From contig DASXUJ010000128.1 of assembly GCA_036504895.1 (NCBI GenBank), positions 1-50,389 on the forward strand: a stretch of DNA of 50,389 nucleotides, given 5' to 3'. Below, piece by piece: positions 1 to 7,924 of the stretch. The notes under the pieces are model-generated. The model was not told the DNA's origin. It saw only the letters and a program-made list of their open reading frames with translations, and made no database searches. Source of the DNA: Syntrophorhabdaceae bacterium (GTDB taxonomy: Bacteria > Desulfobacterota > Syntrophorhabdia > Syntrophorhabdales > Syntrophorhabdaceae). Position 1 is the stretch's first letter. Each line of letters starts with the position of its first letter. The translations under genes and the position numbers were made by a program.

Positions 1-2
1 TG

Positions 3-479
3 GATGCACTGAAAGCGATTATTGACGTGGAAAACTTTCTTTATGCGGCGAGCCAGCTGGCCCAGACGACCTTAAGGAGCGTCCTCGGTCAGGCAGAGCT
101 TGATGATCTCCTCTCCAAGCGGGAGAAGATCAACGAGAGGCTTCAGGAGATACTCGACACCCACACCGAACCATGGGGGATAAAGGTCTCGAATGTGGAG
201 GTGAAGAATGTGGACCTTCCCCAGGAGATGCAGCGGGCCATCTCGCGACAGGCCGAGGCCGAGCGGGAGAGGAGGGCGAAGGTTATCGGCGCCGAGGGCG
301 AATATCAGGCGTCTACAAAGCTCTCCGAGGCCTCGGATATACTCTCCAAGAACCCCATGGCGCTCCAGCTTCGCTATCTTCAGACATTGATTGAAATATC
401 AACGGAGAAGAACTCCACCATTGTGTTCCCTCTTCCCATCGACCTCATAAGCTTTTTTCTGGATAAGGTGAAAAAATGA
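3..479 (+). CDS. Stomatin/prohibitin-like (SPFH) membrane protein, 5' end outside window
   Basis: This is the C-terminal part of an SPFH-family (slipin/stomatin) protein. The reading frame is open to the left edge, so the N-terminal membrane anchor and the start of the SPFH domain are not in the window; the GTG at 27 is internal. What is visible is the end of the SPFH fold ([19 protein letters not shown], then [13 protein letters not shown]) and the typical charged coiled-coil helix with [19 protein letters not shown]. After it come a short LQLRYLQTL segment and a hydrophobic tail. Family members oligomerise on the inner membrane and often work with an NfeD partner, which would lie upstream. 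The family call is firm; the specific role is unknown. Confidence 0.9.
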   Translation, partial: DALKAIIDVENFLYAASQLAQTTLRSVLGQAELDDLLSKREKINERLQEILDTHTEPWGIKVSNVEVKNVDLPQEMQRAISRQAEAERERRAKVIGAEGEYQASTKLSEASDILSKNPMALQLRYLQTLIEISTEKNSTIVFPLPIDLISFFLDKVKK

Positions 480-537
480 ACGTGAGCATCAGCGGTGTGA
501 ATGCAGTACCTCGAGAAAGATCGGGAAAGGAGGTTAT

Positions 538-711
538 ATGCCGACATGCATAAAATGCGGTTCTCCCGCCGCCTACTGGACGATTATAAATAAAGAAAAC
601 GACTTGAGCGAGTATTGCGACACGTGCTTTAAAAAGGACGACCTGGCGAAGTACAAAAAGGAAATGGATGAATTCCAGAGGAGAAGACAAGAGGATAAGA
701 CAAGAGGATAA
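538..711 (+). CDS. Small zinc-ribbon protein (57 aa)
   Basis: The gene encodes a 57-residue protein with two CxxC pairs, CIKC at residues 4-7 and CDTC at 27-30, which fit a single zinc-ribbon knuckle. A long charged tail rich in K, E, D and R follows. The start is set by a near-perfect Shine-Dalgarno (GGAAAGGAGG) seven bases before the ATG. It follows the stomatin-like gene by about 60 bases on the same strand and could be co-transcribed. The last residues are encoded by a 13-base tandem duplication. No function can be assigned; metal binding is inferred from the cysteines only. Confidence 0.65.
   Translation: MPTCIKCGSPAAYWTIINKENDLSEYCDTCFKKDDLAKYKKEMDEFQRRRQEDKTRG
685..710 (+). repeat. 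13-base tandem duplication at the 3' end of the zinc-ribbon gene
   Basis: The unit AAGACAAGAGGAT occurs twice head to tail (685-697 and 698-710). Thirteen is not a multiple of three, so the second copy is read in another frame and creates the TAA stop. It looks like a recent slippage event that changed the C-terminus. Confidence 0.7.
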
Positions 712-778
712 GACACGGAGTTGAGGAGAAAAGAAATAATCCGGTACGACGGCACACCAAGAGACTGATATGCAGGCT

Positions 779-792
779 CCGGGAAAACCCGG
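779..792. terminator. Small GC hairpin between zinc-ribbon and Spy-like genes
   Basis: CCGGG-AAAA-CCCGG forms a compact stem-loop. An A/T-rich run follows, but there is no clean U tract. It may be a weak terminator or attenuator ahead of the Spy-like gene. Confidence 0.35.
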
Positions 793-838
793 GCATTCTA
801 AAAAGTGTAATGAAAAACACAACTTTATAAGGAGAATT

Positions 839-1339
839 ATGAAAAGAATTGCCAATCGGTTCACCTATCCTACTGTACTCGCTGTTGCGACGGTGCTTCT
901 CGCCATTCTGGTCCTCGCGGGCACCAGCCCAACGCGTGCTGCTTCGCCCGTGCAGGAGGGCACGGCGAAAACCGGCGGCGCAACCTCAAAGACAGACCGC
1001 GTAGAGGCACGGATCAAAGATCTCCATACCAAGCTCAGGATTACCCCTGAGCAGGAAGTGCTATGGAATAACGTCGCCCAGGCGATGAGGGACAACGCGA
1101 AGACGATGGAGGCGCTCATCAGGGCGAGGTCCGACAAAGCAGGCACCATGAACGCGGTCGAGGATCTCAAATCCTACGGCGAAATCACCCAGGGACATGC
1201 GGACACGGTCAAGACATTTATCCCGATTTTCGAGCCCCTCTACGCAGGCATGTCGGAGGCTCAGAAGAAGGATGCCGACGTATTATTCCACCCCCAGAGC
1301 CATCACGCAAAAGCAAAGGCCAAGGGCAGATCAAAATGA
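839..1339 (+). CDS. Spy/CpxP-like periplasmic protein (LTxxQ family)
   Basis: The 166-aa protein starts at the ATG preceded by AAGGAG; an upstream in-frame ATG at 770 lacks a good ribosome site. It has an N-terminal hydrophobic signal segment (about residues 12-30, ending in an RAA-type cleavage region). A helical domain follows with the pattern LHTKLRITPEQEVLWNNVAQ, which resembles the LTxxQ motif of Spy/CpxP periplasmic chaperones. The C-terminus is His/Lys/Ala-rich (HHAKAKAKGRSK). Family members bind unfolded proteins or metals in the periplasm under envelope stress. It is followed by two more small exported proteins, suggesting a small envelope-stress group next to a sensor kinase. Confidence 0.7.
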   Translation: MKRIANRFTYPTVLAVATVLLAILVLAGTSPTRAASPVQEGTAKTGGATSKTDRVEARIKDLHTKLRITPEQEVLWNNVAQAMRDNAKTMEALIRARSDKAGTMNAVEDLKSYGEITQGHADTVKTFIPIFEPLYAGMSEAQKKDADVLFHPQSHHAKAKAKGRSK

Positions 1340-1413
1340 CGGCGATCGTCTCCACATCAGGACCGCACACCACAATCACCAACAGGGAATCACTCGAAGA
1401 GTGGAAGGCAACT

Positions 1414-1698
1414 ATGAAAACCTCGCAGTTGGAAGGGAAAAAGCTTAAGTCGACAGTCGCCAAAGTCGTGATGGCGGTTATCTTCGCTGCAATGATAGGC
1501 GGCGCAATCACGGTCCCGGCATTCGGCGACAACAGGCACAATGGGTACTATGGGCACAGCTACGGACGTGAGCGGCATGGGCGTCAGTATTACCGCCACT
1601 ACCCGGCGACCGTCTATGCGCCTCCACCGGTTATCTATGGCCCGGCCCCGTATCAATCTCCGGGCATCAGCCTCGTCTTCCCGATCGTGATTCGCTAG
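1414..1698 (+). CDS. Small secreted His/Tyr/Pro-rich protein
   Basis: This is a 94-aa protein of unknown function. The chosen ATG has GGAAGG upstream. An alternative start at 1336 would overlap the previous stop (ATGA) but adds a Thr/Ser-rich stretch before the signal peptide, so it is less likely. Residues about 14-36 form a hydrophobic signal peptide ending in VPAFG. The mature part is rich in His, Tyr, Gly, Arg and Pro (GYYGHSYGRERHGRQYYRH, then YAPPPVIYGPAPY), a composition common in small periplasmic proteins of unknown function in this phylum. The frame continues to TAG at 1698. Confidence 0.6.
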   Translation: MKTSQLEGKKLKSTVAKVVMAVIFAAMIGGAITVPAFGDNRHNGYYGHSYGRERHGRQYYRHYPATVYAPPPVIYGPAPYQSPGISLVFPIVIR

Positions 1699-1821
1699 GG
1701 AATTCTTAAGCACCGATTGATCAGGGCTTCGGTGGACCCTTTCCATGGCCGAAGCCCGGAGATTAGTGCAAGTGGTCATGCAATTCGCGTGCAAGGCTAC
1801 GCACGCAAGAAGAGGAGAAAA

Positions 1822-1998
1822 ATGAAAAGAATCGTTATGTTCATGATGGTAGCGGTGCTGATGCTGGTTTCGCTTGGCGGGTGTTTCTGGGGATATGAGG
1901 GGCACGGCGGCGGAGGACATGGAGGCGGAGGACACGACAGGGACGGCGGACATGGAGGCGGGGGCGGAGGCCGCAACGGCGGGGGCGGAAACCATTGA
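1822..1998 (+). CDS. Gly/His-rich putative lipoprotein (58 aa)
   Basis: The protein has a short lipoprotein signal (MKRIVMFMMVAVLMLVSLGG followed by Cys21), a good lipobox. The mature region is almost only Gly, His, Asp and Arg in repeats such as GHGGGGHGGGGHDRDGGHG. GAGGAG lies about five bases before the ATG. The histidine repeats suggest metal binding at the outer or inner membrane surface, but that is inference from composition. It sits between the other small secreted proteins and a hybrid sensor kinase. Confidence 0.6.
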   Translation: MKRIVMFMMVAVLMLVSLGGCFWGYEGHGGGGHGGGGHDRDGGHGGGGGGRNGGGGNH

Positions 1999-2152
1999 GG
2001 ACGCATAGGCCAGCGCCAAGACCGCCCGGTCTACCCTGGTTGTCATCTCGTTTACATGAAAGTGAGGACCGGCTGTTCTTGACGGAGGAGGTTATGTATT
2101 TTAAACTGTAATATGCTATCCTATCAGGCCCAGAATCTGAATTGGAGGAACC

Positions 2153-3976
2153 ATGCCTAGAGACGCCTCTCGTTCAGCGGACGACCGGGGGCTTCGGCAG
2201 AAGGCAGAGCAATGTCTCTCCGGGAAACAGTCAAACGAACGGTCCGGTGACCCTGCCGCGCTTATCCATGAGCTCGAGGTGCACGAAATCGAGCTCGAGA
2301 TGCAGAACGACGAGCTTCAAAAATCCCACCTTGAGGTCGAGGCATCAAGGGAGAAATACTTCGAACTTTACGACCTTGCCCCGGTTGGTTATCTTTCCCT
2401 GGATGAAGAAGGCTTGATACTGGAGTTGAATCTCACGGCGGCAGGGCTTCTCGGGATCGAAAGAGGATATCTCGTCAATGAACCCTTTTCCAGGTTCATC
2501 CGGCCGGAGTTCCAGGACCCCTTCTATCTTCACAGACGAAAAGTACTCGAATCTTCCGCGAGGCAAACCTGCGAGCTGGCGCTCGAGAAACATGACGGCA
2601 CCGTGTTCTATGCGCAACTGGACAGTATAAGGGTGGAGGCCGACGGACTGGGGATAATGCGTACTGCCCTCACCGACATCACTGAACGGACGCGAATGGA
2701 GCAGGCGCTGCAGAAGGCTCACGACGAACTGGAGACCCGAGTGTTGCAACGAACCGCCGATCTGAAGGATGCGCTGGACCGGCTCAAATCAGAAGCGGCC
2801 AGGCGGGAGCGCATGGAGGAGAGAATTCGTCAGTCGGAGAAGATGGAGGCCATCGGTACCCTCGCAGGGGGAATCGCGCACGATTTCAACAACATGCTCG
2901 CCGCAGTCCTCGGCTTTGCCGAGTTGGCGATCGACGACAACATACCTCGCAACTCAAACGTGGACCGCGACCTCAAGCACATCCTCAAAGCCGGCTTCAG
3001 AGGGAAAGACCTTGTGAAACAGATCCTCGCCTTCAGCCGGAAGACCCATCACGAAGTCATCCCCCTGCAATTAACCCCTCTCATCAAGGAGACTTTGAAG
3101 CTGCTGAGGTCGACACTCCCTTCCAATGTGAAGATTGCTTTAAAGATAAAGAGTGGTTCGGATACCGTGCGTGCCGACCCTTCCCAGGTGCAGCAGGTGG
3201 TAATGAATTTATGCACCAATGCCGGTTTCTCAATGCGCGATAAACAAGGGGGGAAGCTCACCATAAGTCTGAGTGACGCAGGCGAGTCTTATTCCACGCT
3301 TCCGGCCGGGTTAGAGCCCGGGCGTTATTTGTGCCTTACCGTAAAAGATACGGGCACAGGCATAGAGCCCCAGGTAATAAAAAGGATCTTCGAGCCTTTC
3401 TTCACCACAAAGGAGCGTGGACAAGGCACGGGCTTGGGCCTTGCAGTCACCTACGGCATCGTGAAGAGCCTCAACGGCGGCATCACGGTCGAGAGTACGC
3501 CGGGGAAAGGAACCACGTTTAAAGTCTTCCTCCCCCACGCGGAACCCTCCGTGCGGGAGGAAGAAGTTGCCGCGGACGACATCCCGCGCGGGACCGAGGT
3601 GATCCTCTTCGTGGATGACGAGAATTCTCTCGTGGAGTGGGGCCGGGAGACCCTCAGGGGCCTTGGGTACAGAGTTGTCGGAACGACGGACAGCCGCGAT
3701 GCGCTCGCCTTATTCCACGTTAATCCCGCCGGCTTCGATATGGTGATTACCGATTACACCATGCCGGCGATGACGGGATTCGCCCTGGCAGAGGAGCTTC
3801 TGAAGGTGAGGCCTGATATCCCGATTATCCTTTTTACGGGGTACAACGAAAACGCGTCTCCGGAGAAAGCAAAGGAAAGGGGGATTAAAGAGTTCGTGAT
3901 GAAACCGCTCGGCAAACGCGATCTCGCAGAGGCAATCCGGCGGGTCCTGGACGGGACGAAAGGGGAAAAAGAATAG
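2153..3976 (+). CDS. Hybrid PAS sensor histidine kinase with C-terminal receiver
   Basis: The 607-aa soluble kinase has no membrane segment. Residues about 35-70 form a helical lead (ELEVHEIELEMQNDEL), followed by a PAS domain (about 70-180, YFELYDLAPVGYLSLDEEG) and a coiled coil. The histidine phosphoacceptor region has H243 in LAGGIAHDFNNMLA. The ATPase domain shows an N-box (N352, N356), a G1 box DTGTG and a G2 box GQGTGLGLAV. A receiver domain (about 483-600) carries acidic residues in FVDDE, phospho-acceptor D534 in ITDYTMP and the conserved Lys in VMKPL. GGAGG precedes the ATG. It probably phosphorylates its own receiver and a partner; the response regulator just downstream is broken. 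The signal is unknown. Confidence 0.93.
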   Translation: MPRDASRSADDRGLRQKAEQCLSGKQSNERSGDPAALIHELEVHEIELEMQNDELQKSHLEVEASREKYFELYDLAPVGYLSLDEEGLILELNLTAAGLLGIERGYLVNEPFSRFIRPEFQDPFYLHRRKVLESSARQTCELALEKHDGTVFYAQLDSIRVEADGLGIMRTALTDITERTRMEQALQKAHDELETRVLQRTADLKDALDRLKSEAARRERMEERIRQSEKMEAIGTLAGGIAHDFNNMLAAVLGFAELAIDDNIPRNSNVDRDLKHILKAGFRGKDLVKQILAFSRKTHHEVIPLQLTPLIKETLKLLRSTLPSNVKIALKIKSGSDTVRADPSQVQQVVMNLCTNAGFSMRDKQGGKLTISLSDAGESYSTLPAGLEPGRYLCLTVKDTGTGIEPQVIKRIFEPFFTTKERGQGTGLGLAVTYGIVKSLNGGITVESTPGKGTTFKVFLPHAEPSVREEEVAADDIPRGTEVILFVDDENSLVEWGRETLRGLGYRVVGTTDSRDALALFHVNPAGFDMVITDYTMPAMTGFALAEELLKVRPDIPIILFTGYNENASPEKAKERGIKEFVMKPLGKRDLAEAIRRVLDGTKGEKE

Positions 3977-3994
3977 AGGAAAGACATGAAAACC

Positions 3995-4017
3995 TCACTC
4001 TGTAGTGATTCACTTTT
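3995..4017 (+). terminator. Possible terminator after the hybrid kinase
   Basis: A TCACT-CTGT-AGTGA hairpin is followed by TTCACTTTTT about 20 bases after the kinase stop. The stem is only five pairs, so this is a weak candidate. Confidence 0.35.
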
Positions 4018-4040
4018 TAGCACCTGACCAGGGAGAGTTT

Positions 4041-4260
4041 GTGTCTGGCAGAAAGACTATTCTCCTCGTTGAGGATGAAGCACTGATCCGGCTCAGTCAA
4101 GGCATGAAGCTCGAACAGGAAGGTTATTAGTGTGGGCAGCGGCGAAAAGGCCATCGAGGCAGTAGAAAGCGGCCGTCCCATCGATCTTATTCTCATGGAC
4201 ATCAATCTTTGGAAGAGGCATGGACGCCACCGAAGCGGCGGTGTCGCTTTCCATAAAAGG
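4041..4260 (+). pseudogene. Decayed response-regulator receiver domain
   Basis: Three frames together read as a receiver domain. From GTG 4041 the frame gives KTILLVEDEALIRLSQGMKL, with the paired acidic residues, then EQEGY and a TAG at 4128. The frame from 4132 continues with GSGEKAIEAVESGRPIDLI then LMDINL, including the phospho-acceptor Asp. A third frame from about 4211 gives GRGMDATEAA. The first shift fits a small deletion after GY; the second is explained by one extra T near 4210. Similarity fades after EAA, so the second half of the domain is lost. It was probably the partner of the kinase immediately upstream. Confidence 0.8.
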
Positions 4261-4539
4261 CAGCCAAGGAAGGACAAGGGATTACAGGCGACCGGGAAAC
4301 GAAAAGGAAACGGTGGGTCCTGGACATCACATGCCTATTTCCGATTTCGGACTAATTCCTGCAATGCAGAAGCCGGGGAGAAAAGGGTCACGTGGATCGG
4401 TTGCCCCGCAACTTCCCATTCGTTACTTTAGAGGCCAAGCGGCGCGTCCGGGTGTTTCGCCACAGAGCGCGGCCTTTCACAAAAAGCGACCTTTTCGTCC
4501 TCGGCAAACTCAGGTGTAACTTCACGCTTTCCCCGGAGC
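4261..4539. other. Gap between pseudogene and oxidoreductase operon
   Basis: No reading frame with recognisable protein content and no clear RNA or repeat is visible on either strand. It probably holds the eroded end of the response regulator and the downstream flank of the minus-strand oxidoreductase operon. Confidence 0.4.
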
Positions 4540-5148
4540 TCAGGGACTGTCGGATTGGCCGACATCAAGCCATTCGGCCAGCATCGCGGCATGTTCCGCC
4601 TCCAGGTGGGACGTGGAATAAAGATAGATCGCCGATGTCGAAGTTGAGGTTGCTGCAATATCATCATAACCCCCGGCTTTTGCCATCGCCTCCAGACAAT
4701 CGAGAACCTGCTGATAGGGGAGGTCGAAGGGCGGGTCCGAAAAAATAGAAAGTGGTACGGGCCGCTGGTATTCACGGGCACTTTGACGGACGGTCCCGGC
4801 AATGAGCGGCAAGGGGCCCTCCAGCTTATGAAGGAGAATTGTGGCGTAGGCCCCGGTCATGGAGTGAGCGGAGTAATAATAGTGAGAACCTGCCCCGGTG
4901 AGTTTACGGAGATCGTCATTTTTGCGAACCAATTGGGCGAGAATGCCCGGTTCGCTGTCACTTGTCCTGTCCGCGCCGGGGGGTATGAAATGATGAGCTT
5001 TCACCAACCCCAGGATGTCCTGCTCAGAAATAAGCTGCGAGGCCGCGCTCCAATTCCTGATCGCCTCCGCCATTATTTCGACCGCTCTATCAGCGGATTC
5101 CGTTCTGATGCTCACGGAGGGACCGTCTATGGCTGCGGGCTCTTTCAT
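4540..5148 (-). CDS. Unknown protein, last gene of the aldehyde oxidoreductase operon
   Basis: This is a 202-aa soluble protein that I do not recognise. The ATG at 5148 overlaps the oxidoreductase stop in an ATGA arrangement, which points to translational coupling; an upstream extension of the frame only runs antiparallel to the oxidoreductase end. Visible stretches are SAASQLISEQDILGLVKAHH, GAGSHYYYSAHSMTGAYAT and DCLEAMAKAGGYDDI. It has no signal peptide, membrane helix or cysteine cluster (a single Cys in LDCLEA), so it is unlikely to carry an iron-sulfur centre. Its fixed place behind the catalytic subunit suggests an accessory or maturation role, which is inference only. Confidence 0.75.
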   Translation of the reverse strand: MKEPAAIDGPSVSIRTESADRAVEIMAEAIRNWSAASQLISEQDILGLVKAHHFIPPGADRTSDSEPGILAQLVRKNDDLRKLTGAGSHYYYSAHSMTGAYATILLHKLEGPLPLIAGTVRQSAREYQRPVPLSIFSDPPFDLPYQQVLDCLEAMAKAGGYDDIAATSTSTSAIYLYSTSHLEAEHAAMLAEWLDVGQSDSP

Positions 5149-7253
5149 GACGGTGTCAGGTTTCTTTTTGCCAGAAAATCGGCGACGCCCCGGAGACCCG
5201 ATCTTTGGTATGCCTCGTCTGTAGGTGCTCCTGTTGCCTTGTCCCATCCCATCTCTTCATAAAACATATCCAGGGCAACCTGCACGTCATGTCTCTCCAT
5301 ATGGGTGGCGCCTTTTGTGAAGGCTGGCGTGCCTTTCTTGCCCGTAAAGACCCATTCGGGGATCTTGTCGTGATGGGTGCGCATCTGCTTTGTCCCCATG
5401 CCGCGGATCGTGAGCGCTCTATGGAGGAGGAAGATACGCTCGGCTACCATGTCCAGCTCCTCCCGGCTCTTCCTGTCCCCTGTTGCGAGACTGTAGAGCA
5501 TTGACTCTATGGAGTCATCGCCCCTGTAGCCTCGTTCCCTTATTGGAGACGCTACCCAGGGCCCCATCCAGTTGCACAGGGAGAGCGAGTCGTGCAGCTC
5601 CTTACGAAGGAGCGCCCATTTTGCCATCCGCGCCTTTGACCGGTGCATGGGCTTGAAGTCACCAATGCCGTCGATGGCCTCCGGGGCGCCCCAGATCTCG
5701 GCTGCCAGTTTCTTCTGCACCGGGAGGGGCAATCCGTTCCGGGTGAAATTGCTGTGAGAATGGCACATGCAGTCACGGTTGTACATCAGGTTGACGAGCA
5801 CACCGCATTGCCCCGTCTCTTCCGAGGAATGGTGCTTGGGGTGGCCCATCTTCCAGTAGGCGAGGTCCTTGTCTTTGCCCCACTGCTCTTCGGAGAGCGA
5901 CCATCGTTCCAGCATGTAACCTGTGCCGAGACCCAGCGCCGTGCCAAGCTCACCCTCTCTTTTTGCGATCCGCGGTAAGAGTTCAAAGAGGAATGCGGGG
6001 TCTCCCTTCTCATACTTTTGCCAGGAATAACTCCGGAATTCCCGGGAGCCCAGCTTTTTTTCTATTGTACCGTCATAGTAAAGCTTGACGAAGTCCCGCT
6101 GCAATTGACCGTAGTTGCACCACACGCCGAGGTCATCGGCCAGATGCATTCCGACCATGGTATGCTCCAGGCTGGTCGCTCCGTGCGGACCTCCGGGCAC
6201 CTCCTTGAAGAACGTGCGACCCCACTTTACGCTTATACACGTATTCTGCCCCACGGCGGGTATGCCGTATTTCGCTTCTACGGCGGGGACCTTGAGCATC
6301 GTGTGGCAGCGGATGGGGCACGCGGTGCAGCCGTTCCCCCTGACTGTGTGCTTCCAGGCGATATCGCCAAGCCAGTTCACGGCGAGGTTCGAGCGATAGG
6401 CAATCCGGTTCAGGTCACGGGGATTGCAGGTCCCTGTTTCCACCGGATGGGCCGCGGCTCCCCAGCGGCGCCCCCTGGACGCATTCCAACGCGACGCCGG
6501 GTCAAAGAACTCCGCCCAGGGCTGGGGTGAGTTGGGCACCACGTGCTGGTTGTTCCCGCCCAGGAGGGAGAGGTGATATTTGATCAATTTTTCCCAGTCC
6601 TCTTTCCTGCCTGCGATTCTGATGCTGCCCGTACCCCGGACACCGACGGCCTTGAGGTTCTTGGACCCCATAACCGATCCGATGCCGCCGGCGGAATGGG
6701 AGAGGCCGCTAATCAAAACGGACATGGGGACCAGGTTCTCACCTGCCTGCCCGATTGAGGCTATGGTCGCGTCAGAACCCATGATCTCGGAGATGGCGTA
6801 GGCGGTCCTGCGGGTACCCTGGCCCCATAATCTGCGGGCATCGTGAATCTCGACTTTTTCATCGGCAATCATGAGCCATACGGGATGATCGGCCCTTCCA
6901 TGGACGATGATTGCGTCATAGCCCGCATATTTCAGTTCTGCGGCAAATTGTCCGCCCATATGTCCCGACGCAACCAGGGGTATGGGCCAACAGGTAGGCC
7001 AGAGGGTCGTGACGGCTGTCCGGCCGTTGCAGGGAGCACTCGTTCCCGCGAGCGGCCCTACGGCAAAAATGATCCTGTTTTCGGGATCGTATGGTGTGGT
7101 CCCCGCCGGAACTTCGTCCCACATAACCTTATAGCCGATCCCCGTGCCTCCCAGGTAGTCTTTATAGCAGTCGATTGTGCTCTCGGTCCGGATTCTTCCT
7201 GTCGACAAATCGACGCGCAGGACCTTGCCTGCCCACCCTCCATATCCGCTCAT
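5145..7253 (-). CDS. Tungsten-type aldehyde:ferredoxin oxidoreductase family catalytic subunit
   Basis: The 702-aa protein belongs to the AOR family, whose members hold a bis-pterin tungsten cofactor and one 4Fe-4S cluster and oxidise aldehydes or reduce acids and aryl-CoA-type substrates. It begins with the typical GYGGWAGKVLRVDLSTG and has YLGGTGIGYK and a GGIGSVMGSKNLKAV segment. The cluster ligands are C309, C312 and C316 in CTACPIRC, and the fourth is expected in the NRDCMCHS region. It is longer than classical AOR (about 600 residues) because of a C-terminal extension. Its start overlaps the cytochrome b stop by ATGA. The neighbours imply electron exchange with the membrane rather than with soluble ferredoxin. 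The substrate cannot be read from the sequence. Confidence 0.92.
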   Translation of the reverse strand: MSGYGGWAGKVLRVDLSTGRIRTESTIDCYKDYLGGTGIGYKVMWDEVPAGTTPYDPENRIIFAVGPLAGTSAPCNGRTAVTTLWPTCWPIPLVASGHMGGQFAAELKYAGYDAIIVHGRADHPVWLMIADEKVEIHDARRLWGQGTRRTAYAISEIMGSDATIASIGQAGENLVPMSVLISGLSHSAGGIGSVMGSKNLKAVGVRGTGSIRIAGRKEDWEKLIKYHLSLLGGNNQHVVPNSPQPWAEFFDPASRWNASRGRRWGAAAHPVETGTCNPRDLNRIAYRSNLAVNWLGDIAWKHTVRGNGCTACPIRCHTMLKVPAVEAKYGIPAVGQNTCISVKWGRTFFKEVPGGPHGATSLEHTMVGMHLADDLGVWCNYGQLQRDFVKLYYDGTIEKKLGSREFRSYSWQKYEKGDPAFLFELLPRIAKREGELGTALGLGTGYMLERWSLSEEQWGKDKDLAYWKMGHPKHHSSEETGQCGVLVNLMYNRDCMCHSHSNFTRNGLPLPVQKKLAAEIWGAPEAIDGIGDFKPMHRSKARMAKWALLRKELHDSLSLCNWMGPWVASPIRERGYRGDDSIESMLYSLATGDRKSREELDMVAERIFLLHRALTIRGMGTKQMRTHHDKIPEWVFTGKKGTPAFTKGATHMERHDVQVALDMFYEEMGWDKATGAPTDEAYQRSGLRGVADFLAKRNLTPS

Positions 7254-7924
7254 TCTGTTGTCCTTTCCAGGGAAGCCGCGACAGGACCCGATGGGCCCTC
7301 GTGGTGAGTCCTGTTGTCCTCGTCCTCATATCCGGTTATCATCGCCTTCGTATGGGATAGAAATGTAGCGCCCAGGGTCGCCATATAGAGGTGAACTATG
7401 ACGTACAGGATCAGTAGATAAGTAAGGGTCACATGAATCGCGTCAAGGGGCCTGATGAGGCCTTCCGACAGGAGATAAGGCCGCACGACCGGGATGTCCA
7501 TGAAGAGGAGACCTGTCAATGCCTGGGCGGGAAGAAAGAAGAACATGAGGGCGCCGTAGGCCATCTTCTGAAGGGGGTTGTACTTGTGGTCAGGGTCGGC
7601 CTTGAACGGATTTTCAGCTCCGGCGAAGATAGAAAAGAGATAGAATCGTATTTGGGGAAAGACGTTCGGAAAATCTTTCTTCCTGATTCCGTATTGGCTT
7701 CTCGTGTCTTTACTCGCCAAGGTATAGATAAGCCAGAAAGCTATTGCCCCAATCATGGCGTAGCCCGCGTACCTGTGCCATGAGAGGACCGGATCGTGTG
7801 GTTTGAGGGCCGCGATCCCTTGTAGCCTGAGATAGAGTCCTGTGACGATCAACGCGATCATGATGAATGCGTTAGTCCAGTGCCATACCCGAAGGGGGAG
7901 CGGGTGAAGACAGGGAGGTTTCAT
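7250..7924 (-). CDS. Cytochrome b561-like membrane subunit
   Basis: The 224-aa integral membrane protein resembles the cytochrome b subunits of formate dehydrogenases and hydrogenases. Helices are visible at about 17-36, 52-70, 122-143 and 161-187. Candidate haem ligands are H7 or H15 (HPLPLRVWHWTNAF), H50 (SWHRYAGYAMIG), H164 and H178 (HVTLTYLLILYVIVHLYMA). Both ends overlap neighbours by ATGA, with the 4Fe-4S protein upstream and the oxidoreductase downstream. It probably passes electrons between the quinone pool and the iron-sulfur subunit. A longer frame upstream is only the shadow of the ferredoxin gene. Confidence 0.88.
   Translation of the reverse strand: MKPPCLHPLPLRVWHWTNAFIMIALIVTGLYLRLQGIAALKPHDPVLSWHRYAGYAMIGAIAFWLIYTLASKDTRSQYGIRKKDFPNVFPQIRFYLFSIFAGAENPFKADPDHKYNPLQKMAYGALMFFFLPAQALTGLLFMDIPVVRPYLLSEGLIRPLDAIHVTLTYLLILYVIVHLYMATLGATFLSHTKAMITGYEDEDNRTHHEGPSGPVAASLERTTE

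Noticed and set aside
1336-1413. Upstream start for the His/Tyr-rich secreted protein, overlapping the Spy-like stop
   Set aside because: It would put 26 polar residues before the signal peptide, and the ATG at 1414 has a better ribosome site.
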